64,000 nucleotides of DNA, taken from SIRX01 sp965213905. GTDB lineage: Bacteria; Actinomycetota; Rubrobacteria; Rubrobacterales; Rubrobacteraceae. Location: positions 992,001 to 1,056,000 of the forward strand of contig OZ243922.1 of the NCBI GenBank assembly GCA_965213905.1, written 5' to 3'. Each line of letters begins with the position of its first letter. Position 1 is the stretch's first letter. Both the position numbers and the translations under genes were made by a program. The notes under the pieces were generated by a model. That model saw nothing but the letters and a program-made list of their open reading frames with translations. It did not search any database and had not been told where the DNA came from. Positions 33,162 through 41,151 of the stretch are shown piece by piece.

Positions 33162-33770
33162 CTACTCTCCCGGGCGGCTGACGACCTGGTCTATGACCCC
33201 GTACTCGACGGCTTCTTGGGGGCCCAGCATGTAGTCCCGGTCGGTGTCGCGTTCGATCTTCTCGTACTCTTGTCCGGTCATCTCCGCGTACAGCTCGTTC
33301 ATCCGCCGCTTGGTATGTACGAGCTCCTTCGCGTGGATCTCGACGTCCGATACCTGTCCGCCCAGACCTCCCTGGATGTGGGGCTGGTGCAACAGTATGC
33401 GCGTATTCGGTAGGGCACTCCGCTTGCCCTTGGCCCCCGCCGTAAGCAGGAAGGAGCCCATGCTCGCCGCCATGCCCAAGGCTGTAGTCGCCACGTCCGC
33501 GGAAACGAACTGCATCGTATCGTAGACCGCCATCCCGGCGTAAACGCTGCCGCCCGGGGAGTTGATGTACAGGTTTATGTCCTGCTCCGGGTCTTCGGAA
33601 TCCAGGTGCAAAAGCTGCGCCATGATGTTGTTCGCGACCTGATCGTTGACCGGCGTTCCTAGAAAGATGATCCTATCCGACAACAACCGCGAGTAAATGT
33701 CCATCGTCCGCTCCCCCCGCGGACTCTGCTCCGTTACGTAGGGAATGACCATTCCGGGATCACTGCTCAT
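33162..33770 (-). CDS. clpP: ATP-dependent Clp protease proteolytic subunit
   Basis: 202 residues from the ATG at 33770, which has GAGGAGG; the frame is open further upstream but without family sequence. Catalytic triad residues are in place: Ser in GMAASMGSFLL, His in RILLHQPH and Asp in ERDTDRDYML. INSPGG and the TTALGMAAS motif are intact. ClpP forms two stacked heptamers in the cytoplasm that degrade proteins fed by ClpA/C/X ATPases; none is adjacent. It is divergent from a small XRE regulator with 95 bases between the starts, suggesting a shared control region. Confidence 0.93.
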   Translation of the reverse strand: MSSDPGMVIPYVTEQSPRGERTMDIYSRLLSDRIIFLGTPVNDQVANNIMAQLLHLDSEDPEQDINLYINSPGGSVYAGMAVYDTMQFVSADVATTALGMAASMGSFLLTAGAKGKRSALPNTRILLHQPHIQGGLGGQVSDVEIHAKELVHTKRRMNELYAEMTGQEYEKIERDTDRDYMLGPQEAVEYGVIDQVVSRPGE

Positions 33771-33865
33771 CTTGCGCCTCCTCTGATGCTCGTGGGCTAT
33801 ACTTGAGACAGTAACATTGTTGTAGTGTTTGTGCAAGTTTTTTGCAGTTTTAGGAGGCAAACAGG

Positions 33866-34162
33866 TTGGAACTTCCACATTTGAGGAACTTTCGGCAGCG
33901 GGCGGTGATGAGCCAGGACCAGCTCGCGCAGAAGAGTGGGGTGGCGCGCGACACGATCTCCAAGTTGGAGACCGGGCGGCGTCAGGCTTACCCGAGCACC
34001 ATCCGCAAGCTCGCCGGCGGGTTGGAAGTCGAGCCCGGGATGTTGCTCGGAAGCGTCGAGTACGATGAAGACGTTTGGCAACCCGCTGAAACCACCGAAA
34101 CAGAGAAGTCCGGAACTACCGGAAAAGAAGGTAAGAAGATAGGTTTCCGTCCGGACGAGTAA
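33866..34162 (+). CDS. XRE-family transcriptional regulator
   Basis: 98 residues: an XRE helix-turn-helix (about 5-62; MSQDQLAQKSGVARDTISKL, then TIRKLAGGLEV) and a short polar tail. TTG at 33866 with TAGGAGG. It is divergent from clpP. The intergenic stretch has two similar motifs, TTGTGCAAG and TTTTTGCAG, just before its ribosome site, which may be its own operators. A role in clpP control is inferred from position only. Confidence 0.78.
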   Translation: MELPHLRNFRQRAVMSQDQLAQKSGVARDTISKLETGRRQAYPSTIRKLAGGLEVEPGMLLGSVEYDEDVWQPAETTETEKSGTTGKEGKKIGFRPDE

Positions 34163-34216
34163 CCCTGCAAACCCTGCAAAAGCCCCGGTTTTAGTAACCA
34201 CCACCGGTGCAGCCGA

Positions 34217-34264
34217 CGAGAAAAGCCCGGGTAACCTGTATAGAGGCTTTCCGGGCTTTTCTCG
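34217..34264. terminator. bidirectional terminator
   Basis: A perfect 14-bp inverted repeat, CGAGAAAAGCCCGG and CCGGGCTTTTCTCG, with a 20-base loop. The stem carries A-runs and T-runs so it can stop transcripts from the XRE gene and from the convergent surface-protein gene. Confidence 0.75.
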
Positions 34265-34284
34265 TTTCGGAACGGGGGATCAGA

Positions 34285-35544
34285 TCATTTGGAGATGTGG
34301 CGGATCAGCAAGCCTCCTGCAACAGAGAAGAGAGCTATGCCGGCGAGTGCGACCGGCACGCCGCCCGTGTTGGGCAAGACGGATATAGCGAGTTTCTCCG
34401 CTTTGCCTGCTGGTCCTGCTTGGGACGCGGGGTCATTTGTTGGCGACTCCGGGTTTCTGACGGGTTCTTCTCGCGGATCGGGGTTTTCCGGGGTCGGTTC
34501 CGGGGCTTCCGGTGCGGTCTTACCGGGGGGCTCGTTCCCCGGGGTCTCGTCTTTCAGCACGGTTACGGAGTCGGCGCTGATCGGGGTCGGGCAAATCTGG
34601 GGTAGCGCTTCGTCAGGCCCGAGGGTGTAGGACACCTCCACAAAGTCTCCGATGCCCACGTCGTGGATCGTGATCGGATATTCTTCGCCGTCGCGGCGGA
34701 CAAAGAACTCTGTTCCGGCTTCAGCGAAGGATATTTGCCAGCTTGCGCCCCCCGCGCAGGGTTCGCCGCTCTCATCCGAATCTACCCGCATCCCCGCCAG
34801 TCCTACGTCATCCGCGTACCCCCGGAAGGTCTCCGGAGTCGGGCCTTCCGGCGTCTCGTTCCCGGAGAAGGAGTACGAAGCTTCTACGACCGCGTCCTCG
34901 GTGAAAACCTCCTCGTTCACGAGGAAGTTCTCTATCTCTGTGCCCGCCTCGTACCTCTGGAAAGCGTACTCTACCGGCTCTTCCGCGGGAACCTCCACGC
35001 TACCGGAGTAGGTGCCGCCGGGCTCGCACCGGGGTCCGAAGCCGCCGACTAGCCCGGGGTCGGTGGTGCAGAGCGGCACGTCGGCCGGCTGCTGGCCGCC
35101 CACCGGGTAGTCGACGCCGAAGTTCTGGCCTTCGGGTATGGGGCCGTCTACGGTGAGTTCGAAAGTAACGGTTACGGCGTTTCCGCCACCCGCCGCCTCG
35201 ATCCTGGAAACAGAGATCACGGGCTCGTCGTCGCCCGGGCCGGGCGCGGTGGCGTTTGTACCGTAGACGGTGACCCGTTGCCCGTTATAAGGGTCTAAAA
35301 CACCTTCCGGGTCTTCGCTCTGCAAAAACCAGGTAATACCGGTTTGCTCTTCGGTAACGAAATGGGTCAGGTCCGTCCTGTTGGCCGGCGCTTCCCCGCG
35401 GTCCTGGAGTACCCCCGTGGCCGACACCTCCCCGCCGGACGCACCGGGATCGTACTGGTCCCCCGCCGCACCCTGCGCCAGGGCCGGCGTGGCGGCCAAC
35501 ATCGCCGCCAGTACCATCGTTAACAACGCCAAAACATTTTTCAC
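34285..35544 (-). CDS. LPxTG sortase-anchored surface protein
   Basis: 419 residues from the GTG at 35544 (AAAGGAGG upstream). A signal peptide (KNVLALLTMVLAAMLAATPALA) is followed by GAAGDQYDPG, a folded extracellular part, a Pro/Glu-rich linker (about 340-380), and a cell-wall sorting signal: LPNTGG, a hydrophobic span and IRHISK. Four Cys in pairs suggest disulfides. Repeated SFAEAGTEFFV, VEVSYTL-type strands suggest beta-sandwich folds. The DQYxPG motif right after the signal peptide also occurs in the surface protein at 35833. No sortase gene is in the window. Substrate or binding partner unknown. Confidence 0.8.
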   Translation of the reverse strand: MKNVLALLTMVLAAMLAATPALAQGAAGDQYDPGASGGEVSATGVLQDRGEAPANRTDLTHFVTEEQTGITWFLQSEDPEGVLDPYNGQRVTVYGTNATAPGPGDDEPVISVSRIEAAGGGNAVTVTFELTVDGPIPEGQNFGVDYPVGGQQPADVPLCTTDPGLVGGFGPRCEPGGTYSGSVEVPAEEPVEYAFQRYEAGTEIENFLVNEEVFTEDAVVEASYSFSGNETPEGPTPETFRGYADDVGLAGMRVDSDESGEPCAGGASWQISFAEAGTEFFVRRDGEEYPITIHDVGIGDFVEVSYTLGPDEALPQICPTPISADSVTVLKDETPGNEPPGKTAPEAPEPTPENPDPREEPVRNPESPTNDPASQAGPAGKAEKLAISVLPNTGGVPVALAGIALFSVAGGLLIRHISK

Positions 35545-35832
35545 TGTGCCTCCTTTACAGGGCTTATCAACTACCAGACGAACTTTCGCATACGCCCCAG
35601 CGCCGGCCATCATCCGTTCTGAGGACTTTTGAAGACCAGAATGATGAACTCAATGAACTCGACAAATTTTTATGCAGAATTAAGAAGTAGAGTTTAGTAT
35701 TTCGAATTTTTATTTTGGCCGTCGGATGTTTTGCCGGCGTATTTCGTTTAGAATAAATTCGCGTTCACCGCCTCGAGGTTTGGGAGGTCCGAGTCTGGCA
35801 CAGGCTAGAGGCTTCCGGAAAGGAAACCAGGA

Positions 35833-36393
35833 ATGAAAAATCTAACCTTACTTACGTTACTGTTATCGCTATTTGCAGTCTCGACTGCCCCTGCTTTTGC
35901 CCAGGGGACCGGAGCGCCGCCGGGCGCCGCGGCAGATCAGTACGAACCCGGTACGCCGCTAGTAGAGATCGCCCAAGACGCCGTGGAAGACATCGTCGAG
36001 GGGGGCGGAGACGCCAACGGCGCGGCGGCTTACGAGGCGGCGCTCAACGCCGTCAAGGGGGCTGGCGCAGACGAGGAGACGGCCGAAAGGGTCGCGGCGG
36101 AGGTGGTCGCGGACGTTTCCGAACAGCCCGAAGCTTCACAAGAGCCCGAGGCTTCAGGGGAGCCCGAGGCTTCACAAGAGCCCGAGGCTTCACAAGAGCC
36201 CGAAGCTTCAGAGGAGCCCGAGGCTTCAGGGGGAGCCGGGTCCTCGGATGGGGCCGGGGGTTCGGAGAAAGCAGAAACTTCAGAGGAGGCCGAAATAACG
36301 GAGCTACCCGACACGGGTGGGGCTTCGGTTCTCGTGTTGGGGGCCGGAGGTTTGCTGACGGGCGCCGGCATCCTGGCGCGGCGCCTCTTCTAG
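35833..36393 (+). CDS. LPxTG surface protein with Pro-Glu-Ala-Ser repeats
   Basis: 186 residues: signal peptide (KNLTLLTLLLSLFAVSTAPAFA), GAAADQYEPG, a short Ala-rich helical part (about 45-95), then six hexapeptide repeats of the type EPEAS(Q/G/E), a Gly/Ser/Glu linker, and LPDTGG with a hydrophobic tail ending ARRLF. The repeat-plus-linker probably spans the cell wall like a stalk. It is divergent from the other LPxTG gene; the 288 bases between are AT-rich and hold both promoters. RBS GGAAAGG. Confidence 0.8.
   Translation: MKNLTLLTLLLSLFAVSTAPAFAQGTGAPPGAAADQYEPGTPLVEIAQDAVEDIVEGGGDANGAAAYEAALNAVKGAGADEETAERVAAEVVADVSEQPEASQEPEASGEPEASQEPEASQEPEASEEPEASGGAGSSDGAGGSEKAETSEEAEITELPDTGGASVLVLGAGGLLTGAGILARRLF
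36127..36234 (+). repeat. six tandem 18-bp repeats inside the surface-protein gene
   Basis: Unit CCCGAGGCTTCACAAGAG, with units differing by a few bases. Each codes for PEASxE, so gain or loss of units keeps the frame and would only change stalk length. Confidence 0.9.
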
Positions 36394-36412
36394 CCGCCGT
36401 ACCGGGTCCGGC

Positions 36413-37051
36413 TCAGGGGTCCAGGCTTATGATGCCGCGCCGGAGGGCGACGGTGACCGCGGCGGTCCGGTCGGTTACTTCGAGCTTGTTGAAGATGTGG
36501 AGCACGTGAGACTTGACGGTGGTGTCGCTGATCCAGAGTTGCTTCGCTATTTCTTTGTTGCTCGCGCCCCCGGCGACCAACTCCAGGATTTCTATCTCCC
36601 GCGTGCTCAGTAGTTCTTCCACGGGCTCTCTTACCCGCTGGATCAGCCGGGCGGCCACGTCCGGGGACAGGGGGGATTTTCCTTGGGACGTCGCCCGAAT
36701 GGCCTCGAACAGGTCTTCGCGCGGCGCGTCCTTTAGCATGTAGCCGGTCGCCCCGCGCTCCAGGGCGCGGAGGACGTCGGCGTCGCTCTCGTAGGTCGTC
36801 AAGACCAGGATGTTTATTTCGGGGTGACGTTCTTTTATGCGGGAGATGGCCTCCACGCCGTCCATCTCCGGCATGCGCAGGTCCATCAGGACCACGTCCG
36901 GTTTCGTGCGGTCCGCCAGGGCCACGGCTTCGGAGCCGTCTTTCGCCTCACCCAGCACCTCGAAGTCTTTCTCGCCGGAGAGCATACCGACGATCCCGGC
37001 CCGCACCACCGGATGGTCGTCGGAGATCAAAAGCCGAATTTTTTTTGTCAT
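36413..37051 (-). CDS. NarL/FixJ-family response regulator
   Basis: 212 residues. The receiver domain (1-120) has the acidic pocket (ISDDHP), the phospho-acceptor Asp in VLMDLRMP (about 56), Thr in LTTYESD and Lys in YMLKDAPRED. The LuxR-type HTH (about 145-205) has LSTREIEILELVAGG, NKEIAKQLWISDTTVKSHV. The start ATG overlaps the end of the histidine kinase gene by four bases. The pair is a NarL-type two-component system; the target genes are not visible, but the adjacent surface-protein genes are candidates. Confidence 0.92.
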   Translation of the reverse strand: MTKKIRLLISDDHPVVRAGIVGMLSGEKDFEVLGEAKDGSEAVALADRTKPDVVLMDLRMPEMDGVEAISRIKERHPEINILVLTTYESDADVLRALERGATGYMLKDAPREDLFEAIRATSQGKSPLSPDVAARLIQRVREPVEELLSTREIEILELVAGGASNKEIAKQLWISDTTVKSHVLHIFNKLEVTDRTAAVTVALRRGIISLDP

Positions 37052-38790
37052 GGGACCTCCGTTACGGGCGTGGGGTTATGCTTCAGGGTTGTAAGCGGTA
37101 GTTCTGCGGCCAGCGTGGTTCCTTCTCCCGGCGCACTCTGGATGGTCAGCACGCCGCCGAGCTGCCCGATGCGCTCCCTCATGGTTTGCAGGCCGAAACC
37201 GCTTTCGGGCGTGTCTTTACGCCTGCGACCCGGGTCGAAGCCCACGCCGTCGTCTATGACGTCCAGGGCCACGAGGTCGCTCATGTAGGAGAGCGTTACC
37301 ACCACGCGGGAGGCGCGGGCGTGCTTGAGGACGTTTGCCAGGGCCTCCTGGACGACCCGCACCACAGTGACTTCGGCTTCGGCGGGTATGGGGCGCGGGG
37401 TTCCGGTTACGTTGGCGGACGCTTCTACCCCGGCGGAGTCCGACCAGCGGGCCGCGAGTTGGGCCAGCGCCTCGGGGAGCGAGGCGTTGTCGAGAGATTC
37501 CGGCCGGAGCGCCCACACCAGGCGGCGCGCCTCCGTGAGGCTCTCGCGGGCGGTGAGGCGCGCCTGGTCCACGTGCCGCCGGGCGCGATTTCCTTTCGGG
37601 ATTTCCTCCGGTAGCGCGCCTTCGGCCGCTTCCAGGTTCATGACGATGCTGGTAAAGCCTTGGGCGAGGGTGTCGTGGATCTCCCGGGCCAACCGTTGGC
37701 GCTCGCCGAGCATCCCCGCCTTGCGGCCGGTTTTGCGGGCCTGATCCAGCAGACGCACGTTCTCCAGCGCCAGCGCCGCCGGGCCGCTGGTCGTGAGGTA
37801 AGCCCGCGTGGCCCCCCGGGGAAAGCCCCGCGACTTCCGGGACGCGACCACGAGCAACGCCCGGGAAGAACCGTCCGGCGGAACGAGCGGGATGAGCAGC
37901 AAAGACTTTACGCTTTCTTCGTTCCAGGCTTCACCCTCGGAGGCCGACAGTTCCCCGGTCCGTAGCTCCAGGGAAGCCTGATCTTCCAACTCTGCCAGGG
38001 GCGGCATTTGGGATGAACTTAGGCGGGTTCCGGGGGTCAACTGCCGTCCCGTTCGCGGGCTCCAGGAGCCCATTAGCGAAAACTCGTTCGCGCCACCGCC
38101 TTCACCGCCTTCACCGGTCTGCTCCCAAAGGGTTACACCGTTGACCTCGGAGCCGGCGAGGTTTTCGCCGATGGCGGCGACTATCTCCCTCGGGCTCTGC
38201 GCCGCGCTTACGGCCCGGCTGGTGTCGTATAAGGCTTCCTCCCCGACACGCACCGACCATCCCCGGAGCCCGCCGAGGCATCCGCCGGCCAGCCCCAAAA
38301 GCGGGTAGGCCAGGATTTGCCAGGTCTCCGGCGACCCTAGCAGGAAGCCGATCAGGATCCAGGACAAAGCGGAGGCCGCGCCGAGCAATACACCGTGCGC
38401 CAGCGCGGCGGAAGCAACCCGACGCCCCACCCACAACGCCGCCCCGACGACGAGCGTCAGGTACAAGGGAGGCCAGACAAAGCGGGATACGAACCATCCC
38501 ATACGCTGGTAATCCTCCTCGGCCAACTCCACCAACTCTTGCTTGACCAGAAACTCTAGAACGTCTACCCCGGCGCTCACGAGGAAGAGGCCCAAGACGT
38601 AGGTTGCGAAGGCGCATAACGCGCCGCCGGCGAGGACCCATCGCCACCGCAAACCCGCCGCCCCTTCCTGAACCGCTAGTTTAGCCCCGTCCCGTCCCAC
38701 GGCTACGCTTTCGGGGCCGGAAGTACTCGTGAACTTGTGGGGGTCACGACCGGGGTACGACCTTTCGTTTCTTTCTCGTAGAAGGCTCAT
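37048..38790 (-). CDS. membrane histidine kinase, HisKA_3 type
   Basis: 580 residues. About 50-190 contain four to five hydrophobic spans; a GAF-like segment (about 190-345) follows. The dimerisation and phospho-acceptor helix has REIHDTLAQGFTSIVMNLE (His near 371), and the HATPase_c domain has DDGVGFDPG and GFGLQTMRERI. It autophosphorylates and passes phosphate to the NarL-type regulator downstream. The ATG sits inside a TATAAT-like sequence and has no ribosome site, so the real start may be a downstream codon. Confidence 0.88.
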   Translation of the reverse strand: MSLLRERNERSYPGRDPHKFTSTSGPESVAVGRDGAKLAVQEGAAGLRWRWVLAGGALCAFATYVLGLFLVSAGVDVLEFLVKQELVELAEEDYQRMGWFVSRFVWPPLYLTLVVGAALWVGRRVASAALAHGVLLGAASALSWILIGFLLGSPETWQILAYPLLGLAGGCLGGLRGWSVRVGEEALYDTSRAVSAAQSPREIVAAIGENLAGSEVNGVTLWEQTGEGGEGGGANEFSLMGSWSPRTGRQLTPGTRLSSSQMPPLAELEDQASLELRTGELSASEGEAWNEESVKSLLLIPLVPPDGSSRALLVVASRKSRGFPRGATRAYLTTSGPAALALENVRLLDQARKTGRKAGMLGERQRLAREIHDTLAQGFTSIVMNLEAAEGALPEEIPKGNRARRHVDQARLTARESLTEARRLVWALRPESLDNASLPEALAQLAARWSDSAGVEASANVTGTPRPIPAEAEVTVVRVVQEALANVLKHARASRVVVTLSYMSDLVALDVIDDGVGFDPGRRRKDTPESGFGLQTMRERIGQLGGVLTIQSAPGEGTTLAAELPLTTLKHNPTPVTEVP

Positions 38791-39093
38791 TATAGTGCTG
38801 TTCTGCGGCGGCCGAAACGAGGCTTGGCGTTCGCTGCTTTATGTTTACCCGCGAAGTTCACAGGCCCGATAATGCCTCACGCACCCGGCTTTCCACAACC
38901 CTATCGGGGCCAGGATCCTACTTTCGGTCGCCCAAACTCCTCCATTTGGAGGACGCGGACGCCCGCGGGGAGATGAGAGAGTTCTTCCGGGTCTCTCGGA
39001 ACGGCCTGCAAAACGCCACGAGCAGACCACCCAACGGAGCCGGCGGGACACCCTCCCCTTCAGCCCGCCGGTTTCGCCCAGACAGCTCTCCGA
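38791..39093. other. intergenic stretch with one hairpin
   Basis: No convincing gene. A perfect 8-bp inverted repeat CCGGCGGG/CCCGCCGG at 39041-39072 lies just beyond the end of the ABC permease operon, but no T-run follows it on the minus strand. It may be a weak or Rho-assisted terminator. Confidence 0.4.
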
Positions 39094-40017
39094 TTACTCT
39101 TTGCGGTAAGGCTTACCGATGGCGGCGGGGGCTATGGCCCGGCCGCCGAAGCCGGCGAGGACCACGATGGTCAGGATGTAGGGCAACATCTGGAGAAACT
39201 CGACGGGAACAGCCTCTTGCCCGGCCCGGAAAGTTATGGCCTGGGCAAAGCCGAAGAGGAGTGCGGCCCCGGCGGCCCCGACGGGGTTCCAGCGGCCGAA
39301 GATCAGGGCGGCCAGCGCGATGAAACCGCGCCCGTTGGTCATGCCCTCGGTAAAAGCCGAGAGCAGGCCCATCGAAAGGTACGCCCCACCCAGGGCCGCC
39401 AGAATCCCCGAGAGCCCCACGCCGTAGTAGCGCATCCGGGCGACGCTGACGCCGGCGGTATCCACCGCTTCGGGGACTTCGCCGGTCGCCCGGAGCCGCA
39501 GGCCGAACGGGGTGCGGAAGACGACGAAGAACGTCACGGGGATGAGCACGTACATCAGGTAAACGAGCAGGCTCTGGTCGAAGAGCGCCGGCCCGATTAC
39601 CGGAATATCCTGCAAAACGGGGATGCCGAGGGAGCCGAAGCGCGGGACGCGGGGCGAAGTGCCGCCCTGGCCGAAGACCTCGACCATGAGAAAGCCGGTG
39701 CCGCCGAGGGCGAGCAGGTTTATGGCGGTGCCCGAGATGATCTGGTCCGCCTCGAACGTCACGCACATGAGCGCGTGGATGAGCGCGAACGAGAGCCCCG
39801 CCGCCATCGCGAACCCGAGCCCGACCCACGCGCTGCCGCTCAGATAAGCCCCCACAACCCCGGCAAACGCCGAGATAAGCATGAGGCCTTCGAGAGCGAT
39901 GTTTACGACGCCGCTCCGCTCGCTGAACATCCCGCCCATCGCGGCGAATACCAGCGGCGTGGCGTTGCGGATCGTCGAAGACAGGATAGGCCCGAGCGCG
40001 CCGAAGAACTCTTCCAC
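39094..40017 (-). CDS. BMP-type ABC importer permease (second subunit)
   Basis: 307 residues, about eight to ten spans, member of the LivH/BPD_transp_2 group. Conserved SGVVNIALEGLMLISAF and GFIALAALIFGRWNP identify the nucleoside-permease (NupQ/YufQ) branch. It forms a heterodimer with the upstream permease; the two overlap by one base. Last gene of a four-gene operon. Confidence 0.87.
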   Translation of the reverse strand: MEEFFGALGPILSSTIRNATPLVFAAMGGMFSERSGVVNIALEGLMLISAFAGVVGAYLSGSAWVGLGFAMAAGLSFALIHALMCVTFEADQIISGTAINLLALGGTGFLMVEVFGQGGTSPRVPRFGSLGIPVLQDIPVIGPALFDQSLLVYLMYVLIPVTFFVVFRTPFGLRLRATGEVPEAVDTAGVSVARMRYYGVGLSGILAALGGAYLSMGLLSAFTEGMTNGRGFIALAALIFGRWNPVGAAGAALLFGFAQAITFRAGQEAVPVEFLQMLPYILTIVVLAGFGGRAIAPAAIGKPYRKE

Positions 40018-41147
40018 TAAGCCCCCAGACCCTTTTCGAGGCGGGTGCCCTGGGCCAGGTCGCGGGCGCGCTTGCCCACGACCAGCTCGACGAGCTTGGT
40101 TGCGGTTACGAGCAGCAGGATCACGGCGAGCAGCACGTCCGCGAGGTCCAGGGGAACGTCGGTGGCGAACTGCAACTCCTGGGCGCCGGAAGCGAGCCCG
40201 CCAAAGAGCAACGCCCCGAGCACGACCCCCGCCGGATGGTTGCGGCCGAGCAACGCGACCCCGATGCCGTTAAAGCCGAGGTTCGAGACGAAAGGAATGG
40301 ACATCTTGCCGTAGACGCCCATAACCTCCACGCCGCCGCCGAGACCGGCCAGCGCACCCCCGATGGCCAGGGCGAGGACGGTGTTCGTGCCGATGCTCAT
40401 GCCGGCGTAATTCGCCGCGCCGGGAGAAAGCCCGACGGCCCGGATGCGGAACCCGAGCCGGGTGCGCCACAAGAGCAGGTACACGGCCACCGCCGCCAGC
40501 AGCGCCACCAGTAACCCGTAATTGGCCCGACCCAGGCCGAACCCGATGGGCGAGATGCGGGCCGCCGGGTCTATGGTGGCCGTGCCCGGCACGAGGCCGT
40601 CGTCGCTAAAAGTATTGAGGGCCAGGTAAGTCGCCAGGTTTATGGCGATGAAGTTCAGCATGATCGTCGTGATAACCTCGTGCGCCCCGAACCGGGCCTT
40701 CAAAAACCCCGGTATCCCGCCCCACAAAAACCCGGTCAGGATACAGGCCCCGAGGACCGGCACGATGGCGAAAAGCCCCAGAAAGCTCAGCGACACCCCG
40801 AGGGCCGCCGCCGTGATGGCCCCGATGTAGAGCTGGCCCTCGCCGCCGATATTGAACAACCCTGCCCGAAACGCGACCGCAACGGCGAGGCCCGTAAAGA
40901 TCAGGGGCGTCGCGTTCAGCAGGGTCCGTCCTATGGCGTTGGAGTCCCCCACGGCCCCCTGGAGCAAGGCGACGTAAGCGGCCACGGGGTTGTTTCCGGT
41001 GGCGAGCACGATGAGCGCCCCGATGGCGAACGCTATGACGATGGCGATAACCGGAAAGAGCAGCGCCCCAACCGCGCCGGTCAAGGTCCGGCCCAAAAAG
41101 GAGCCCGACTGCTCCGTGTTCTGGTTCTGATCTTCGCTCACGGGCAC
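40017..41147 (-). CDS. BMP-type ABC importer permease (first subunit)
   Basis: 376 residues of the NupP/YufP branch. A long hydrophobic N-terminus is followed by FRAGLFNIGGEGQLYIGAI, the conserved loop of this family, and FNGIGVALLGRNHP. The first about 20 residues are polar and Gln/Asn-rich. It pairs with the downstream permease. Translation is likely coupled with both neighbours (4 bases after the ATPase stop, 1-base overlap downstream). Confidence 0.87.
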   Translation of the reverse strand: MPVSEDQNQNTEQSGSFLGRTLTGAVGALLFPVIAIVIAFAIGALIVLATGNNPVAAYVALLQGAVGDSNAIGRTLLNATPLIFTGLAVAVAFRAGLFNIGGEGQLYIGAITAAALGVSLSFLGLFAIVPVLGACILTGFLWGGIPGFLKARFGAHEVITTIMLNFIAINLATYLALNTFSDDGLVPGTATIDPAARISPIGFGLGRANYGLLVALLAAVAVYLLLWRTRLGFRIRAVGLSPGAANYAGMSIGTNTVLALAIGGALAGLGGGVEVMGVYGKMSIPFVSNLGFNGIGVALLGRNHPAGVVLGALLFGGLASGAQELQFATDVPLDLADVLLAVILLLVTATKLVELVVGKRARDLAQGTRLEKGLGA

Positions 41148-41151
41148 GGCC

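Noticed and set aside
39041..39072. Strong rho-independent terminator after the nucleoside importer operon
   Set aside because: The stem is perfect but lacks a T-run on the relevant strand; listed only as a weak hairpin.
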